Of a DNA stretch of 64,000 nucleotides, positions 49,458 to 58,821 are shown piece by piece. The translations under genes and the position numbers were made by a program. The notes beneath the pieces are model-generated. The model worked only from the letters and a program-made list of their open reading frames with translations. It ran no database searches and was not told the origin of the DNA. Location: NCBI RefSeq assembly GCF_001514065.1, contig NZ_KQ948422.1, forward strand, positions 992,001 to 1,056,000, read 5' to 3'. Source of the DNA: Streptomyces antibioticus. Its GTDB lineage: Bacteria > Actinomycetota > Actinomycetes > Streptomycetales > Streptomycetaceae. Position 1 is the stretch's first letter, and the number at the start of each line of letters is the position of its first letter.

Positions 49458-49571
49458 GATCCCAGCGTGGGGCCGGGTTCGGTCGCGCGCATCCGGGCCG
49501 CTGCCTTGGGCCGTATCCCTGCCGCCACCAGGCTGTCGGGCTCCGTCGTAGCGTCACTACGATCACCCCTC

Positions 49572-50480
49572 ATGGACTGGCTCGAACGGACCGCGCAGCT
49601 ACGGCAGTGGAGCAGGGGCGGCGCGCGGGCACCGCACAAGCCGCTGCTCCTTCTCTACGCGTTGGGCCGGTTCCAGGAGGACGCCGACGGGGAGCTGCGC
49701 TACAGCGCGGTGGAGGAGGACCTGGCGCGGCTGCTGGCCGAGTACGGGCCGCCCCACAGAACGACCCCCGCCTATCCGTTCCACCACCTCGTCAGCGACG
49801 GGGTGTGGGAGGTGCGGACCGACCGTGGGCCGGGCAGTCCGGGCAGCGGCGTGCGTGATCTGCGGGAGACCGGCGCGGCGGGCAGGCTCGCACCCGAGCT
49901 GCGGACGGCACTGCGGCGCGAACCGTCGTTGCTCGCCCGTATCGCGCGGGTCCTGCTCGATCTGCACTTCCCGCCCTCCCTCCACGGCGACCTGTGCGAG
50001 GCCGTGGGACTCGAACTGGAACCGGCGGAGACCGGACGGCCCTCGGACGTACGTCGGCAGCGCAGTCGTCGGATGCGCGATCTGGTACTGACCGCGTATG
50101 AGTTCCGGTGCGCGTTCTGCGGTTACGACGGCCGGATCGGCGCCGTACCGGTCGGGCTGGAGGCCGCGCATGTGCGCTGGTGGGCGTTCGACGGTCCGGA
50201 TGAGGTCGACAACGGGCTGTGCCTGTGCTCGTTGCACCACAAACTCTTCGACAAGGGCGTGCTCGGCGTCGGCGACGGCCACCGCATTCTGGTCTCGCAG
50301 CGCTTCGTCGGTCACAGTCCCGCGGCCCGGGACCACGTCACCGCGCTCGCGGGCCGTCCGCTCCTCGGCCCGCAGCCCGGCACTCGTCCGGTCGCGGCCG
50401 CCCACCGCGACTGGCACACCAGCCAGGTCTTCCACGGCACGCCCCGCCCCGCCGTCACCGCTTCACCTGGTCCAGCGTGA
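49572..50480 (+). CDS. HNH endonuclease, phosphorothioate-DNA type IV restriction-like
   Basis: A 302-residue protein with an N-terminal sulfur-binding-type domain (starting GGARAPHKPLLLLYALG at about 16-32) and a C-terminal HNH nuclease (about 175-240: RCAFCGYDGRI, EAAHVRWW, DNGLCLCSLHHKLFD). This matches McrA-like type IV enzymes such as SprMcrA, which cut DNA carrying phosphorothioate or 5-methylcytosine marks. All HNH metal/zinc residues are seen. No modification genes (dnd) are in the window, as expected for a type IV enzyme. It protects against foreign modified DNA; this is by homology only. Confidence 0.9.
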   Translation: MDWLERTAQLRQWSRGGARAPHKPLLLLYALGRFQEDADGELRYSAVEEDLARLLAEYGPPHRTTPAYPFHHLVSDGVWEVRTDRGPGSPGSGVRDLRETGAAGRLAPELRTALRREPSLLARIARVLLDLHFPPSLHGDLCEAVGLELEPAETGRPSDVRRQRSRRMRDLVLTAYEFRCAFCGYDGRIGAVPVGLEAAHVRWWAFDGPDEVDNGLCLCSLHHKLFDKGVLGVGDGHRILVSQRFVGHSPAARDHVTALAGRPLLGPQPGTRPVAAAHRDWHTSQVFHGTPRPAVTASPGPA

Positions 50481-50483
50481 CCC

Positions 50484-50837
50484 TCACGTCTCCGTGGGCT
50501 GCTGATCGTCGAGTTCCTGCTCCCGCGCCCAGACGCTCGCCCATTCGTCGAGCGGACGGAGGGCGTCACGGAGCGCCGTCCCCAGCGGGGTCAGCTCGTA
50601 GCCATCGGCCGAGGCCGCGATGATCCCGCTCGATACGAGTTCGCGGAGCCGCTGGTAGAGGACGCTGGACGACAGCCCTTCACACCGGGCCAGCAGCGCG
50701 CGGGCGCCGAGCGGACCCGCACGCAGTTCCCAGAGAACGCGCAGCGCCCACCGACGCCCGAACAGGTCCAGGGCGGCCATGAGGGGATGGCCGGTGGTCG
50801 ATCCACGAACCGGTGTTCCTGGGCGCGGTGTCGACAT
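50484..50837 (-). CDS. HxlR-family transcriptional regulator
   Basis: A 117-residue winged-helix protein with the HxlR core (ALDLFGRRWALRVLWEL, then LSSSVLYQRLRELVSSGII and a wing ending YELTPLG). It lacks the N-terminal Cys of redox-sensing members. It is divergent from the EthD gene, and two palindromes lie in the gap. Its end is 3 nt from the end of the restriction gene. Confidence 0.9.
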   Translation of the reverse strand: MSTPRPGTPVRGSTTGHPLMAALDLFGRRWALRVLWELRAGPLGARALLARCEGLSSSVLYQRLRELVSSGIIAASADGYELTPLGTALRDALRPLDEWASVWAREQELDDQQPTET

Positions 50838-50849
50838 GACCCTCCTTGC

Positions 50850-50901
50850 GTTTCGTTATTCGAAACACTAGCATCCACCTCGGCGTTTCGAATTTCGAAA
50901 C
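50850..50901. promoter_or_regulatory. Two 17-bp palindromes, likely HxlR operators
   Basis: GTTTCGTTATTCGAAAC (50850-50866) and GTTTCGAATTTCGAAAC (50885-50901) are near-identical palindromes 35 nt apart, matching at 15 of 17 positions. They sit between the divergent HxlR and EthD starts, so one dimer per site could control both promoters. Confidence 0.85.
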
Positions 50902-50931
50902 GAGCTCGACAGTCCCTTGACGGAGGTCGTC

Positions 50932-51261
50932 TTGCACAAGTTGGTGGTCCTGTATTCCGCACCCGATGACCCTGACCACTTCCGCGACTACTACGTGAGC
51001 CACCACATTCCGCTGGTCAAGACTTGGCCCGGTCCGCTTGCGTGGCGCTACAGCTTCGACGTGGCGGCCGTCTCCCCGGGGTCCGCGATCACGGGAGAAA
51101 CGCCCTACTTCGCGGTCTTCGAAGCCGACTTCGCCGACGCCGACGCCATGGCCGCCGCGCGGGCGTCGGCGCACGGCCGGCGCCTGGCCGCCGATTTCGC
51201 CAACTACGCCACCGGTGGCGCGGTGGTCGTCCACTATCCGGTACAGGACGGCACCGGCTGA
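50932..51261 (+). CDS. EthD-family protein
   Basis: A 109-residue dimeric alpha+beta barrel protein of the EthD type (opening LVVLYSAPDDPDHFRDYYVSHHIPL). EthD helps degrade ethers such as MTBE in actinobacteria; many relatives are antibiotic-type monooxygenases or cyclases. The start is TTG 50932 because GGAGG lies 5 nt upstream; an earlier TTG has none. It is divergent from the HxlR regulator and 30 nt before a PhzF-type gene. Confidence 0.85.
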   Translation: MHKLVVLYSAPDDPDHFRDYYVSHHIPLVKTWPGPLAWRYSFDVAAVSPGSAITGETPYFAVFEADFADADAMAAARASAHGRRLAADFANYATGGAVVVHYPVQDGTG

Positions 51262-51291
51262 GGCGGTTCGTCGAGGGGCGGAGGTGGGCCG

Positions 51292-52161
51292 ATGTCCTGG
51301 CCGGATGTGACGGTTGTTGATGCGTGCGTACGGCGCGACGGCCGGGGCGGCAGCCCCACGGCCGTCACCGACGACGACCCGGCGGCGACGGACGCGGACC
51401 GGCGCGCGGTCGCTGCCGCGGCGGGCACCTCGCACGCGGCGTTCCTCGGCCCGCGGCGGGCGCCGGACGGCGGCCGGACGGTCCGGTTCTTCACCGCCAC
51501 CGCCGAACTGTCCGGCTGCGGCCACGGCACCGTCGCCGCGCAGGCCGTCCGGTTGGCCCGCACCGCGCTGGACGAGTTGAACGACCGCCAGCACACCGGC
51601 GGGCGCACGTTCGACACCACCGCGATCCGCCGCCCCGCCGGCATCGAAGTCTGGTTCGACCAGGGCCTCGTCTCGCTGCGTCACCCGGCACCGGACGAGC
51701 GCGCCGCGATCGTCGCCGCGCTCGGGCTCACCGCGGACGATCCACATCCGGCCGACGTGCCACGGATCGCCGCGCCCGGCACACCACGCATGCTGGTACC
51801 GGTCCGCGACCGGTCGGCGCTGCTCCGGGTCCGCCCCCACCTCGGCAGGCTGGCAGCGGCATGCCAGCGGTACGGGCTCCTCGGCTGCTTCGTGTACGTA
51901 CCGCCGGTGGGCGGCCGGCCGGGTGCGGCGCGGATGTTCGCGCCTGCGATCGGTGTCGACGAGGACATCGCCAACGCCAACAGCACCGGCTGCCTGGCCG
52001 CCCACCTGCTCGACACGGCAGGAGCGCAGACGATCGAGATCGAGGTGGAGCAGGGCGACGCCCTCGGCCGGCCGGCCGGCGTGCTCGCCTCGGCCCGACG
52101 CGGACAGGAGGGCATCACCACCCGGGTCGGCGGGTTGGCGGTGGTCCGCGACGGACACTGA
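51292..52161 (+). CDS. PhzF-family isomerase/epimerase-like protein
   Basis: A 289-residue protein of the PhzF (phenazine biosynthesis/diaminopimelate-epimerase-like) fold: DACVRRDGRGGSPTAV near 10, TATAELSGCGHGTVAA near 65-80, and NANSTGCLAAHLL near 230 in the second half. PhzF members isomerise small acids; the catalytic Glu position reads TAELSGCGHG. GGAGG 7-8 nt before the ATG decides the start. It is probably co-transcribed with the EthD gene under HxlR control. The substrate is unknown. Confidence 0.88.
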   Translation: MSWPDVTVVDACVRRDGRGGSPTAVTDDDPAATDADRRAVAAAAGTSHAAFLGPRRAPDGGRTVRFFTATAELSGCGHGTVAAQAVRLARTALDELNDRQHTGGRTFDTTAIRRPAGIEVWFDQGLVSLRHPAPDERAAIVAALGLTADDPHPADVPRIAAPGTPRMLVPVRDRSALLRVRPHLGRLAAACQRYGLLGCFVYVPPVGGRPGAARMFAPAIGVDEDIANANSTGCLAAHLLDTAGAQTIEIEVEQGDALGRPAGVLASARRGQEGITTRVGGLAVVRDGH

Positions 52162-52250
52162 GGCGACGACCGGACCGTCCTGCTCGACCGGCCGGCCGGG
52201 AACACCACCGCCGTACCGCAACGACAGCCTCGCGGCACAAGCCTCACGGC

Positions 52251-54152
52251 TCAGCGGAGCGTGCGCTCCAGCCGTTCCGCCACCAGCTTGACGAACCGGG
52301 CGGGCTCCTTGGGCTGTCCGCCTTCCGCGAGCACGGCGAGTCCGTGCAGCAGTTGGGCGGTCTCGGCGAGCTCCGCCCGGTCCTCCTGCTCCGCGTAGGC
52401 CTGCCGCAGGCCACGGACGAGCGCGTGATCCGGGTTGAGTTCGAGAATCCGCTTGGTGACCGGCACCTCCTGGCCCATCGCCCGGTACATGTTCTCCAGC
52501 GCCGGGGTGAGGTCATGGGCGTCGGAGACGACACACGCCGGTGAGACGGTCAGCCGGGTCGACAGCCGCACGTCCTTGACCTCCTCCCCCAGCTGCTCCT
52601 TCATCCACTCCAGCAGGCCGGCATAGCTCTCGTCCTGCTCCTCACGTGTGCCGTCCTGCTGCTCGCCGCCCTGGACGTCGAGGTCGATCTCGCCCTTGGC
52701 GACGGACCGCAGCTGCTTGCCCTCGAACTCGCCCACGGCGTCGACCCACACCTCGTCGACGGGGTCGGTCAGCAGCAGGACCTCCACGCCCCGGGCCTTG
52801 AACACCTCCATGTGCGGGGAGTTCTCGATGCTCTGCCGGGACTCGCCGGTCAGGTAGTAGACGTGCTCCTGGCCGTCCTTCATCCGCTCCACGTACTGCT
52901 GGAGCGTCGTCGGCTCGTCCCCCTCATGGGTACTGGCGAAGGACGCGACCGCGAGAAGGGCGTCGCGGTTGTCCGGGTCGCCGAGCAGCCCCTCCTTCAG
53001 CACGGCACCGAACTCACGCCAGAACGTGGCGTACTTGTCGGGGTCGTTGGTCTTCATCTCCTTGACCGACGACAGGACCTTCTTGGTGAGCCGTCGCTGG
53101 ATCATCCTGATGTGGCGGTCCTGCTGGAGGATCTCCCGGGAGACGTTGAGCGACAGGTCCTGCGCGTCGACGACACCCTTGACGAAGCGGAGGTACGGCG
53201 GCAGCAGCGCCTCGCAGTCGTCCATGATCAGCACGCGCCGGACGTAGAGCTGCAGACCGCGCCGGAAGTCCCGGGTGAACAAGTCGTGCGGGGCGTGGGC
53301 CGGCAGGAACAGCAGCGCCTGGTACTCGAAGGTGCCCTCGGCCTGGAACCGGATCGTCTCCAGCGGGTCGCGCCAGTCGTGGCTGACGTGCTTGTACAGC
53401 TCGTGGTACTCCTCCGCCGAGACCTCCTCGCGCGAGCGTGCCCACAGGGCCTTGCGCGAGTTCAGCGTCTCCGGTTCGGCCGCCTCCTCGCCGTCGCCGG
53501 CCCGGGGGACGAGACGGATCGGCCAGGTGATGAAGTCCGAGTACCGCTTGACGATCTCCCTGATCTTCCAGGTGGAGGTGTAGTCGTGCAGCTGGTTCTC
53601 GGGGTCGGCGGGCTTGAGATGGAGCGTCACGGAGGTGCCCTGCGGCGCCTCCTCGATCTTCTCCAGCGAGTACGTGCCCTCACCACGGGACGACCAGCGT
53701 GTGCCGCTGCTCTCGCCGAGGCGCCGGGTCACCAGGGTCATCTCGTCGGCCACCATGAATCCGGCGTAGAACCCGATGCCGAACCGGCCGATCAGTCCCT
53801 CCGCGCCGGCCTCGTCCTGGGCCTCCTCCAGTTCCTTGAGGAGGGCAGCCGTCCCGGAGTTGGCGATGGTGCCGATCAACGTGCCGACCTCGTCGTACGA
53901 CATCCCGATCCCGTTGTCCCGCACGGTGAGCGTACGGGCCTCCGGGTCCACATCGATCTGGATGTGCAGGTCGGAGAGGTCCGCACCGAGGCTGTCGTCG
54001 CGCAGGGCGGCCAGGCGCAGCTTGTCGAGCGCGTCCGAGGCGTTGGAGACGAGCTCCCGCAAGAAGACGTCCTTGTTCGAGTAGACCGAATGGATCATCA
54101 GCTGAAGCAGCTGACGGGCCTCTACCTGAAACTCAAACGTTTCGGTGGACAT
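52251..54152 (-). CDS. htpG: Molecular chaperone HtpG (Hsp90 family)
   Basis: A 633-residue Hsp90. The GHKL ATP domain has the opening [23 protein letters not shown] pattern, [15 protein letters not shown] near 30-44, DNGIGM near 82, and [15 protein letters not shown] near 115-129. The middle domain and the dimerisation end follow, and there is no charged eukaryotic linker. It acts as an ATP-driven chaperone in the cytosol. The ATG at 54152 fits the family N-terminus, giving MSTETFEF. A dyad lies upstream in the 5' gap. Confidence 0.97.
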
Positions 54153-54218
54153 GGTTCGCGTGTCCCTCACAGGTCCCTGAGTCGCGGAAAACTAGCGACA
54201 GTTACTCTAAAACACCAC

Positions 54219-54243
54219 GTCAGACTGTTTCAGTGAAACTGAC
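54219..54243. promoter_or_regulatory. GTTTCAGTGAAAC dyad upstream of htpG
   Basis: GTTTC-AGT-GAAAC at 54227-54239 is flanked by GTCAG (54219) and CTGAC (54239-54243), forming nested inverted repeats in an AT-rich gap 67-91 nt before the htpG start. It may be an operator for a heat-shock regulator. It does not match CIRCE (TTAGCACTC-N9-GAGTGCTAA) or a HAIR element. Confidence 0.5.
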
Positions 54244-54267
54244 AGCTCGTCATCCCTCAGTCGCGCC

Positions 54268-55017
54268 TCAGTCCCGGCGGGCCGTGACGTCACCGTTGAC
54301 CGTGGTCAGCGTCATCAGGCGGTTCCGGTCGGCGTCCTGGGCGTGGACATCGGTCGTGGTGCGCCCGTTGTCGGTGCTCATCGTGACGCGGTAGGGCGGG
54401 GCATCGCGGGGAACAGTGACCTCGACCGAGCCGTTGACGGTCCTCGCGGTCACGCCCGTGGGCGCGGCAGCGCACTGCATCACGACATCGCCGTTGACGG
54501 TGCTCGCGTGCAGCCGGTCGGCCTCCAGGGAAGTCGCGCGCACCGATCCGTTCCGGGTGGACAGCCGCAACGGGGCGTGCACCTGACCGGAGTGGGTCAC
54601 CGTGACGTCCCCGTTGACGGTGGTGACGTCCAACGCGGCGGCGACGTCCACCACGTCGACGCCGGCGTTGCGGGCGGTGACGGTGACCTTCGCGCCGTCG
54701 GGGATCTTGACGTACGGCATCCGTGGACAGCCGTGGTCGTCGTGGTCGGCGCAGTCCAGATCCAGGGTCCAGCGGTCGCCGTGGTGGGACCAGTGCCCGT
54801 CGATCCGGTCGTCCACGGTGATGTGGTCGCCGTCGGCCGGGCGCAGCCGCAGTCCGTTGTCGGTGCTGATCAGCACTTCGTCCCCGGCCGCGGCCGCGCG
54901 CAGTGCGTTGTCGGCTCGGGAGGCGTCGTTGCCGCCGCCGTCGCAGGAGCCCGCGAACGGCAGCGCCAGCAGCAGCAACGTCGTAGGCATGAGGTGCCGT
55001 GGGGGCATCAGCTTCAT
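54268..55017 (-). CDS. DUF4097-type beta-helix lipoprotein
   Basis: A 249-residue exported lipoprotein. The lipobox FAGSC (Cys near 25) follows the signal peptide. The mature part carries the DUF4097/DUF4098 adhesin-like repeat, with recurring turns of the type TVNGDV, STRNGSV, STVNGDV, TVNGSV, STDNGR and TVNGDV, each adding a coil to a beta-helix. It is likely surface exposed; the function is unknown. It begins at ATG 55017 in a basic start segment. Confidence 0.88.
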   Translation of the reverse strand: MKLMPPRHLMPTTLLLLALPFAGSCDGGGNDASRADNALRAAAAGDEVLISTDNGLRLRPADGDHITVDDRIDGHWSHHGDRWTLDLDCADHDDHGCPRMPYVKIPDGAKVTVTARNAGVDVVDVAAALDVTTVNGDVTVTHSGQVHAPLRLSTRNGSVRATSLEADRLHASTVNGDVVMQCAAAPTGVTARTVNGSVEVTVPRDAPPYRVTMSTDNGRTTTDVHAQDADRNRLMTLTTVNGDVTARRD

Positions 55018-55113
55018 GCCTCAACGGTTTCCCCGCATCGACGTGGCCATGGCGGCGCGCGCGGAGTCGGTCAGGATCGGAGAAGCGCCGGGGCCCCTGC
55101 CGGTTCTAGCGTG

Positions 55114-55764
55114 ATGGTCATGGCAACCAAGACATCCACCGCAGCCGGCATCTCCCTCACGTCCGTCACCCTGGAGGTGGACGACCTGGCCGCCGCCCGC
55201 GCCTTCTACAGCGCGTTCGGCGTGGACGCGTACGTACGCCTCCAGACGTCCCAGGCACCGTCCACCGGGTTCCGCGGCTTCACGGTCGCGCTCACGGTCT
55301 CCCAGCCGGCCACCGTCGACGGCTTCGTCGGTGCCGCCGTGGCGGCCGGCGCCACCGTGCTGAAGGCCGCCTCGAAGTCGTTCTGGGGCTACGGCGGCGT
55401 CGTCCAGGCGCCGGACGGCACGATCTGGAAGATCGCGACCTCGGCGAAGAAGGACACCGGTCCCGACACCCGCACGGTCGACGAGGTGGTCCTCCTCCTC
55501 GGCGTCGAGGACGTGAAGGCCACCAAGCAGTGCTACGTCGGTCAGGGCCTGAGCGTGGCCAAGAGCTTCGGCGGCAAGTACGTCGAGTTCGCCCCCACCG
55601 GAGACAGCCCCATGAAGCTGGCGCTGTACAAGCGCGCGGCCCTGGCCAAGGATCTCGGTGTCCCGGCCGACGGCACCGGCTCCCATCGCATCCTCCTCGG
55701 CGGCACCACTGACGGCTTCACCGACGCGGACGGCTTCGTGTGGGAGACCGCGCCCTCGGCATAG
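55114..55764 (+). CDS. VOC-family (glyoxalase-like) protein
   Basis: A 216-residue protein with two VOC repeats (about 10-115 and 125-210), opening SLTSVTLEVDDLAAARAFYSAFG. The canonical metal His/Glu set is not clear, so it may bind rather than convert its ligand. ATG 55114 is followed by an ATG two codons later; either may be used, as no strong ribosome site is seen. It is common in actinomycetes and uncharacterised. Confidence 0.85.
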   Translation: MVMATKTSTAAGISLTSVTLEVDDLAAARAFYSAFGVDAYVRLQTSQAPSTGFRGFTVALTVSQPATVDGFVGAAVAAGATVLKAASKSFWGYGGVVQAPDGTIWKIATSAKKDTGPDTRTVDEVVLLLGVEDVKATKQCYVGQGLSVAKSFGGKYVEFAPTGDSPMKLALYKRAALAKDLGVPADGTGSHRILLGGTTDGFTDADGFVWETAPSA

Positions 55765-55819
55765 GCGTCCGTCGGCGCAACCTCCCGTCGGTTCGTCGGT
55801 CTTACTTCCCGGGGTGCTC

Positions 55820-57334
55820 ATGACGACGGACCATCAGGTTGCCTTTTTCCTCGCGGAGTTGGAGAGGGGCGACACCTGGCGACGGGCGGCAGCGGCGAAG
55901 GGGCTCGGGAAACTCGGTGGCAGCGAACACGCGGCGGTGCTCATCCGGGCCGCCGCCGACCCCGCGCCCGAGGTGCGGGAAGGCGCGGCGATGGGCCTGG
56001 GCAGGCTGGGGGTCCGCGCAGCCGGGGCCAAGGTCCTGCCCGCGCTGATGGACGACGACGACCCGTGGGTGCGCAGGCAGGCCTCGTTGGCGTCTCTTCG
56101 GCTCGGGCTGCGCGATCGTGAGGTCGTGGACGCCTATGGGCGACTGCTCGGCGATCCGGACCATCACCTGCGGATCAACGCCCTGGACGGGCTGCGGGAG
56201 TTGGGTGTGCCCGGTGATGTTCCCGCGCTGCTGCGGCTGATGGGTGATCCTCACGACGGCGTCTGGGGTCGGGCGCGGGCGTTGGTCTTCTTGTTGAAGG
56301 AGGACCCGGAGGTAGAGGCGGAGCTGGTGCGTACGGCCCGGTGGGGCGCGGACGCCGCCCGTGTGCGCGCCCTGTGGATGCTGCCGGACCGGCACATCGA
56401 CCCCCTGCTGCCCTCGTTGTTGGGGGATCTGGTCGGCGGCCCTTCGTCCGAGGTGCGCTGCGCCGTGGCTTTCCGGCTGACGTGGGTGGACCGCCCACAG
56501 GTGCGGGACGCGCTTTTCGCGGCCCTGGCAGCGGAAGAGGTTCCGCAGGTGGCAACGGACCTGCTGGCTCGGCTCGGACGGTCGGGTGACGAACGGCTGC
56601 TGGAGCCGGCCTCGCGCTGGCTGGGCGACGAGCGGGCGGGCCCGGCGGCCGCCCCCGCTCTGGCATCCGTCGGCGGCAAAGCCGCCACGAGGCTCTTGCG
56701 CGCTGTTCTCACCGACCCGGCAACGCCCACCCCCACCCTCGCGGCGGCAGCGACGGCATACGGCAAGCTGGGCAATTGGGATGCCGTGTGGCTGCTGCTC
56801 CCCCTCCTGGACCATGCCGCGCCCGAGGTGTCCGAAGGCGCGCTACGCGGCCTCGACGCCCTGGCGGACACCGGGTTCCGGCCGTGGGAGCGCGCGGCGG
56901 TCGCGCGGGCGCTGGTGCCCCGTCTCGACACCCGCCCCATCCTGGTCGGGGTGGCGGAGAGAGTCCTCACCGGCCTGAGGGAAGCCCTGCCCGGCCTGCG
57001 GCAACTGGTGGACCGTACCGCCTCCCGACTCGTCCGAACCGCTGCGCTGTCGCTCCTGGACCCGCACCTCGCCACGGACGCCCACACTGCGGACGATCTT
57101 CCGCTCTTCGTACGGCACTTGGACGACGCGGATGGGTGGGTGCGCCGGGCCGCCGTCCAAGGAATCGCCCACTGGGTGAAGGAGACGCACACGATCCCTC
57201 CAGGAGCGGAGCGGCTGCGCGGCCTGCTCACGACCCTGGAATCGGACCCCGCTGATTTCGTGCGCGAGGCGGCGGCCGAGGCGCTGCGAGCCCTGGACGA
57301 CTGCCGGAACGAGGCCGGCTCAACGCCGAGTTAG
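55820..57334 (+). CDS. HEAT-repeat protein
   Basis: A 504-residue all-helical solenoid. HEAT/PBS-lyase-like repeats are visible throughout, for example WRRAAAAKGLGKLG near 18, EVREGAAMGLGRLG near 52, WVRRQASLASLRLG near 84, and later WVRRAAVQGIAHWV and FVREAAAEALRALD. Such proteins mediate protein-protein contact. GGGG 6 nt before the ATG. The last 15 nt overlap the convergent acyltransferase gene. The function is unknown. Confidence 0.87.
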   Translation: MTTDHQVAFFLAELERGDTWRRAAAAKGLGKLGGSEHAAVLIRAAADPAPEVREGAAMGLGRLGVRAAGAKVLPALMDDDDPWVRRQASLASLRLGLRDREVVDAYGRLLGDPDHHLRINALDGLRELGVPGDVPALLRLMGDPHDGVWGRARALVFLLKEDPEVEAELVRTARWGADAARVRALWMLPDRHIDPLLPSLLGDLVGGPSSEVRCAVAFRLTWVDRPQVRDALFAALAAEEVPQVATDLLARLGRSGDERLLEPASRWLGDERAGPAAAPALASVGGKAATRLLRAVLTDPATPTPTLAAAATAYGKLGNWDAVWLLLPLLDHAAPEVSEGALRGLDALADTGFRPWERAAVARALVPRLDTRPILVGVAERVLTGLREALPGLRQLVDRTASRLVRTAALSLLDPHLATDAHTADDLPLFVRHLDDADGWVRRAAVQGIAHWVKETHTIPPGAERLRGLLTTLESDPADFVREAAAEALRALDDCRNEAGSTPS

Positions 57335-58588
57335 CGCGTACCTGCGTCCCCAGGCCTGGCTGGGCACTTCGATGTACCGGTGGGTCAGAGCGCACAACGG
57401 CAGCAGTACGAGGAAGAACGCCGCCAACAGCGTGGGGCTGTCCCGCTGTTGTCGGCCGAGGGTGTGGTCGATCACTGCCAGCAGCACCGGATGCACCAGA
57501 TAGACGGAGTAGCTGATGGTTCCCAGCGCGGTGAGCGGGTGGGGGATCCGTCGGTTGCGCAGGGCCAGTGCGGCGCCGAAGGTGAGGACGGCGAGTACGA
57601 AGGCCGCGATCCAGCCGCGTCGGGTGAAGTAGCCGCCGTCGCCGAACCGGTACGCGCTGCCCACGGCACAGGCGATGACGACGACTGCGGTGCCGGTCGC
57701 CAGCCGTCGGCTGATCTGTTGCTTCTCGGCGCGGTAGACGGCCGTACCGAGGAACATCACAGCGAGGATCACCAGGCCTTCCCAAGTCGGGACCGTGCCG
57801 TTGAGCACGACCAGGACCAGCGCCAGCAGTCCGCCCAGCACACCCCCGAACCTTCGCAGTCCGGGTGAGCCGGCGCTCGCGCAGCAGACGGCGACCGCCA
57901 TGGCGATCGCGGCGACGGCGGCCGTCGGGCCGGTGCCGACGGTGCCGGACAGGGCGGAGGGCCGCAGTGCCGTGTGCGCCGCCACGCTCACGGCGGCCAG
58001 CACGGCCAACGCGACGGCGAGGGGGGCGGATTGCCGGTGCCGGCGGATCGTGAAGAGCGCTACGACCAGGAGATAGAACGCCATCTCGTACGAGAGGGTC
58101 CACAGAGTGAGCAGGAAGTTCGGTGTGCCCAGCAGCTCCTGGAGCATGGTGACGTGGGCGACGGCCACCGTGGCGGCGCCGTGCCCGCCGAGGTCGGGCA
58201 GCCGGGCCGCTCCCATGAGGCTCATGGCGATGAGTGCCGTGACGGCGGCCGCCCACATCGGGTACATGCGGAAGAACCGTCCGGTCCAGAACGTGCGGAC
58301 GCAGCCCCGGCGTTCCAGCGACGCGGGGATGATGTAGCCGCTGACCAGGAAGAACACCATGATGCCGTAGCGGCTGGTGTTGAACTGCGGCATCAGCTCC
58401 CGCCGGAAGTCCGCCATGAACGTGTACGACGCGTGGTCGAAGACCACGACGAGTGCGGCGAGGCCGCGCAACGCGTCCAGCCATCCCAGCCGCGACAGCC
58501 CCGCGGTCGTGAGGGCGGATCTCGGCGATGTTTCTGGGGCGGACGGTGGCGGTGCGGGGGAAGCGGGGGCGGGGGGCGGTGATTCCAT
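57320..58588 (-). CDS. Membrane acyltransferase (OafA/YrhL family)
   Basis: A 422-residue acyltransferase-3 protein. The short Pro/Ser-rich N-terminus is followed by about ten transmembrane helices. The opening LGWLDALRGLAALVVVFDHA carries the key Arg and His, and FFLVSGYIIPASL and FWTGRFFRMYPMW are further family marks. It transfers acyl groups to sugars or polymers at the membrane. The ATG at 58588 fits but the ribosome site is weak. Confidence 0.92.
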   Translation of the reverse strand: MESPPPAPASPAPPPSAPETSPRSALTTAGLSRLGWLDALRGLAALVVVFDHASYTFMADFRRELMPQFNTSRYGIMVFFLVSGYIIPASLERRGCVRTFWTGRFFRMYPMWAAAVTALIAMSLMGAARLPDLGGHGAATVAVAHVTMLQELLGTPNFLLTLWTLSYEMAFYLLVVALFTIRRHRQSAPLAVALAVLAAVSVAAHTALRPSALSGTVGTGPTAAVAAIAMAVAVCCASAGSPGLRRFGGVLGGLLALVLVVLNGTVPTWEGLVILAVMFLGTAVYRAEKQQISRRLATGTAVVVIACAVGSAYRFGDGGYFTRRGWIAAFVLAVLTFGAALALRNRRIPHPLTALGTISYSVYLVHPVLLAVIDHTLGRQQRDSPTLLAAFFLVLLPLCALTHRYIEVPSQAWGRRYALTRR

Positions 58589-58707
58589 GCCGGGGCAGCG
58601 TCCTCTTCGGTGACGGGTGTGTCGGAGTGCGGATGAGGTGCGGGCGGGTGCCGTCCGTTCCGGGCGCAGGGGCGCCGCACACGTCAATGAGTTCAGTCGC
58701 CGGGGCG

Positions 58708-58740
58708 TTGTTCGGCAGCACCGTTTTGGCGATCGAACAA
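58708..58740. promoter_or_regulatory. Inverted repeat TTGTTCG / CGAACAA upstream of nSTAND gene
   Basis: Perfect 7-bp arms at 58708-58714 and 58734-58740 are separated by 19 nt in the divergent gap between the acyltransferase and nSTAND-WD40 genes. They could be an operator for the HTH in the latter, or for another regulator. Confidence 0.45.
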
Positions 58741-58821
58741 TGACGGGCCGTATATGTCCTCGTAGAGGTGTGCGGTTTGGCCGCCTGCTGTGGCGCAGTG
58801 CGGTGCGAGGAGGTGGACGGG

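Noticed and set aside
54219-54243. CIRCE or HAIR heat-shock operator
   Set aside because: The dyad does not match either consensus in arms or spacing.
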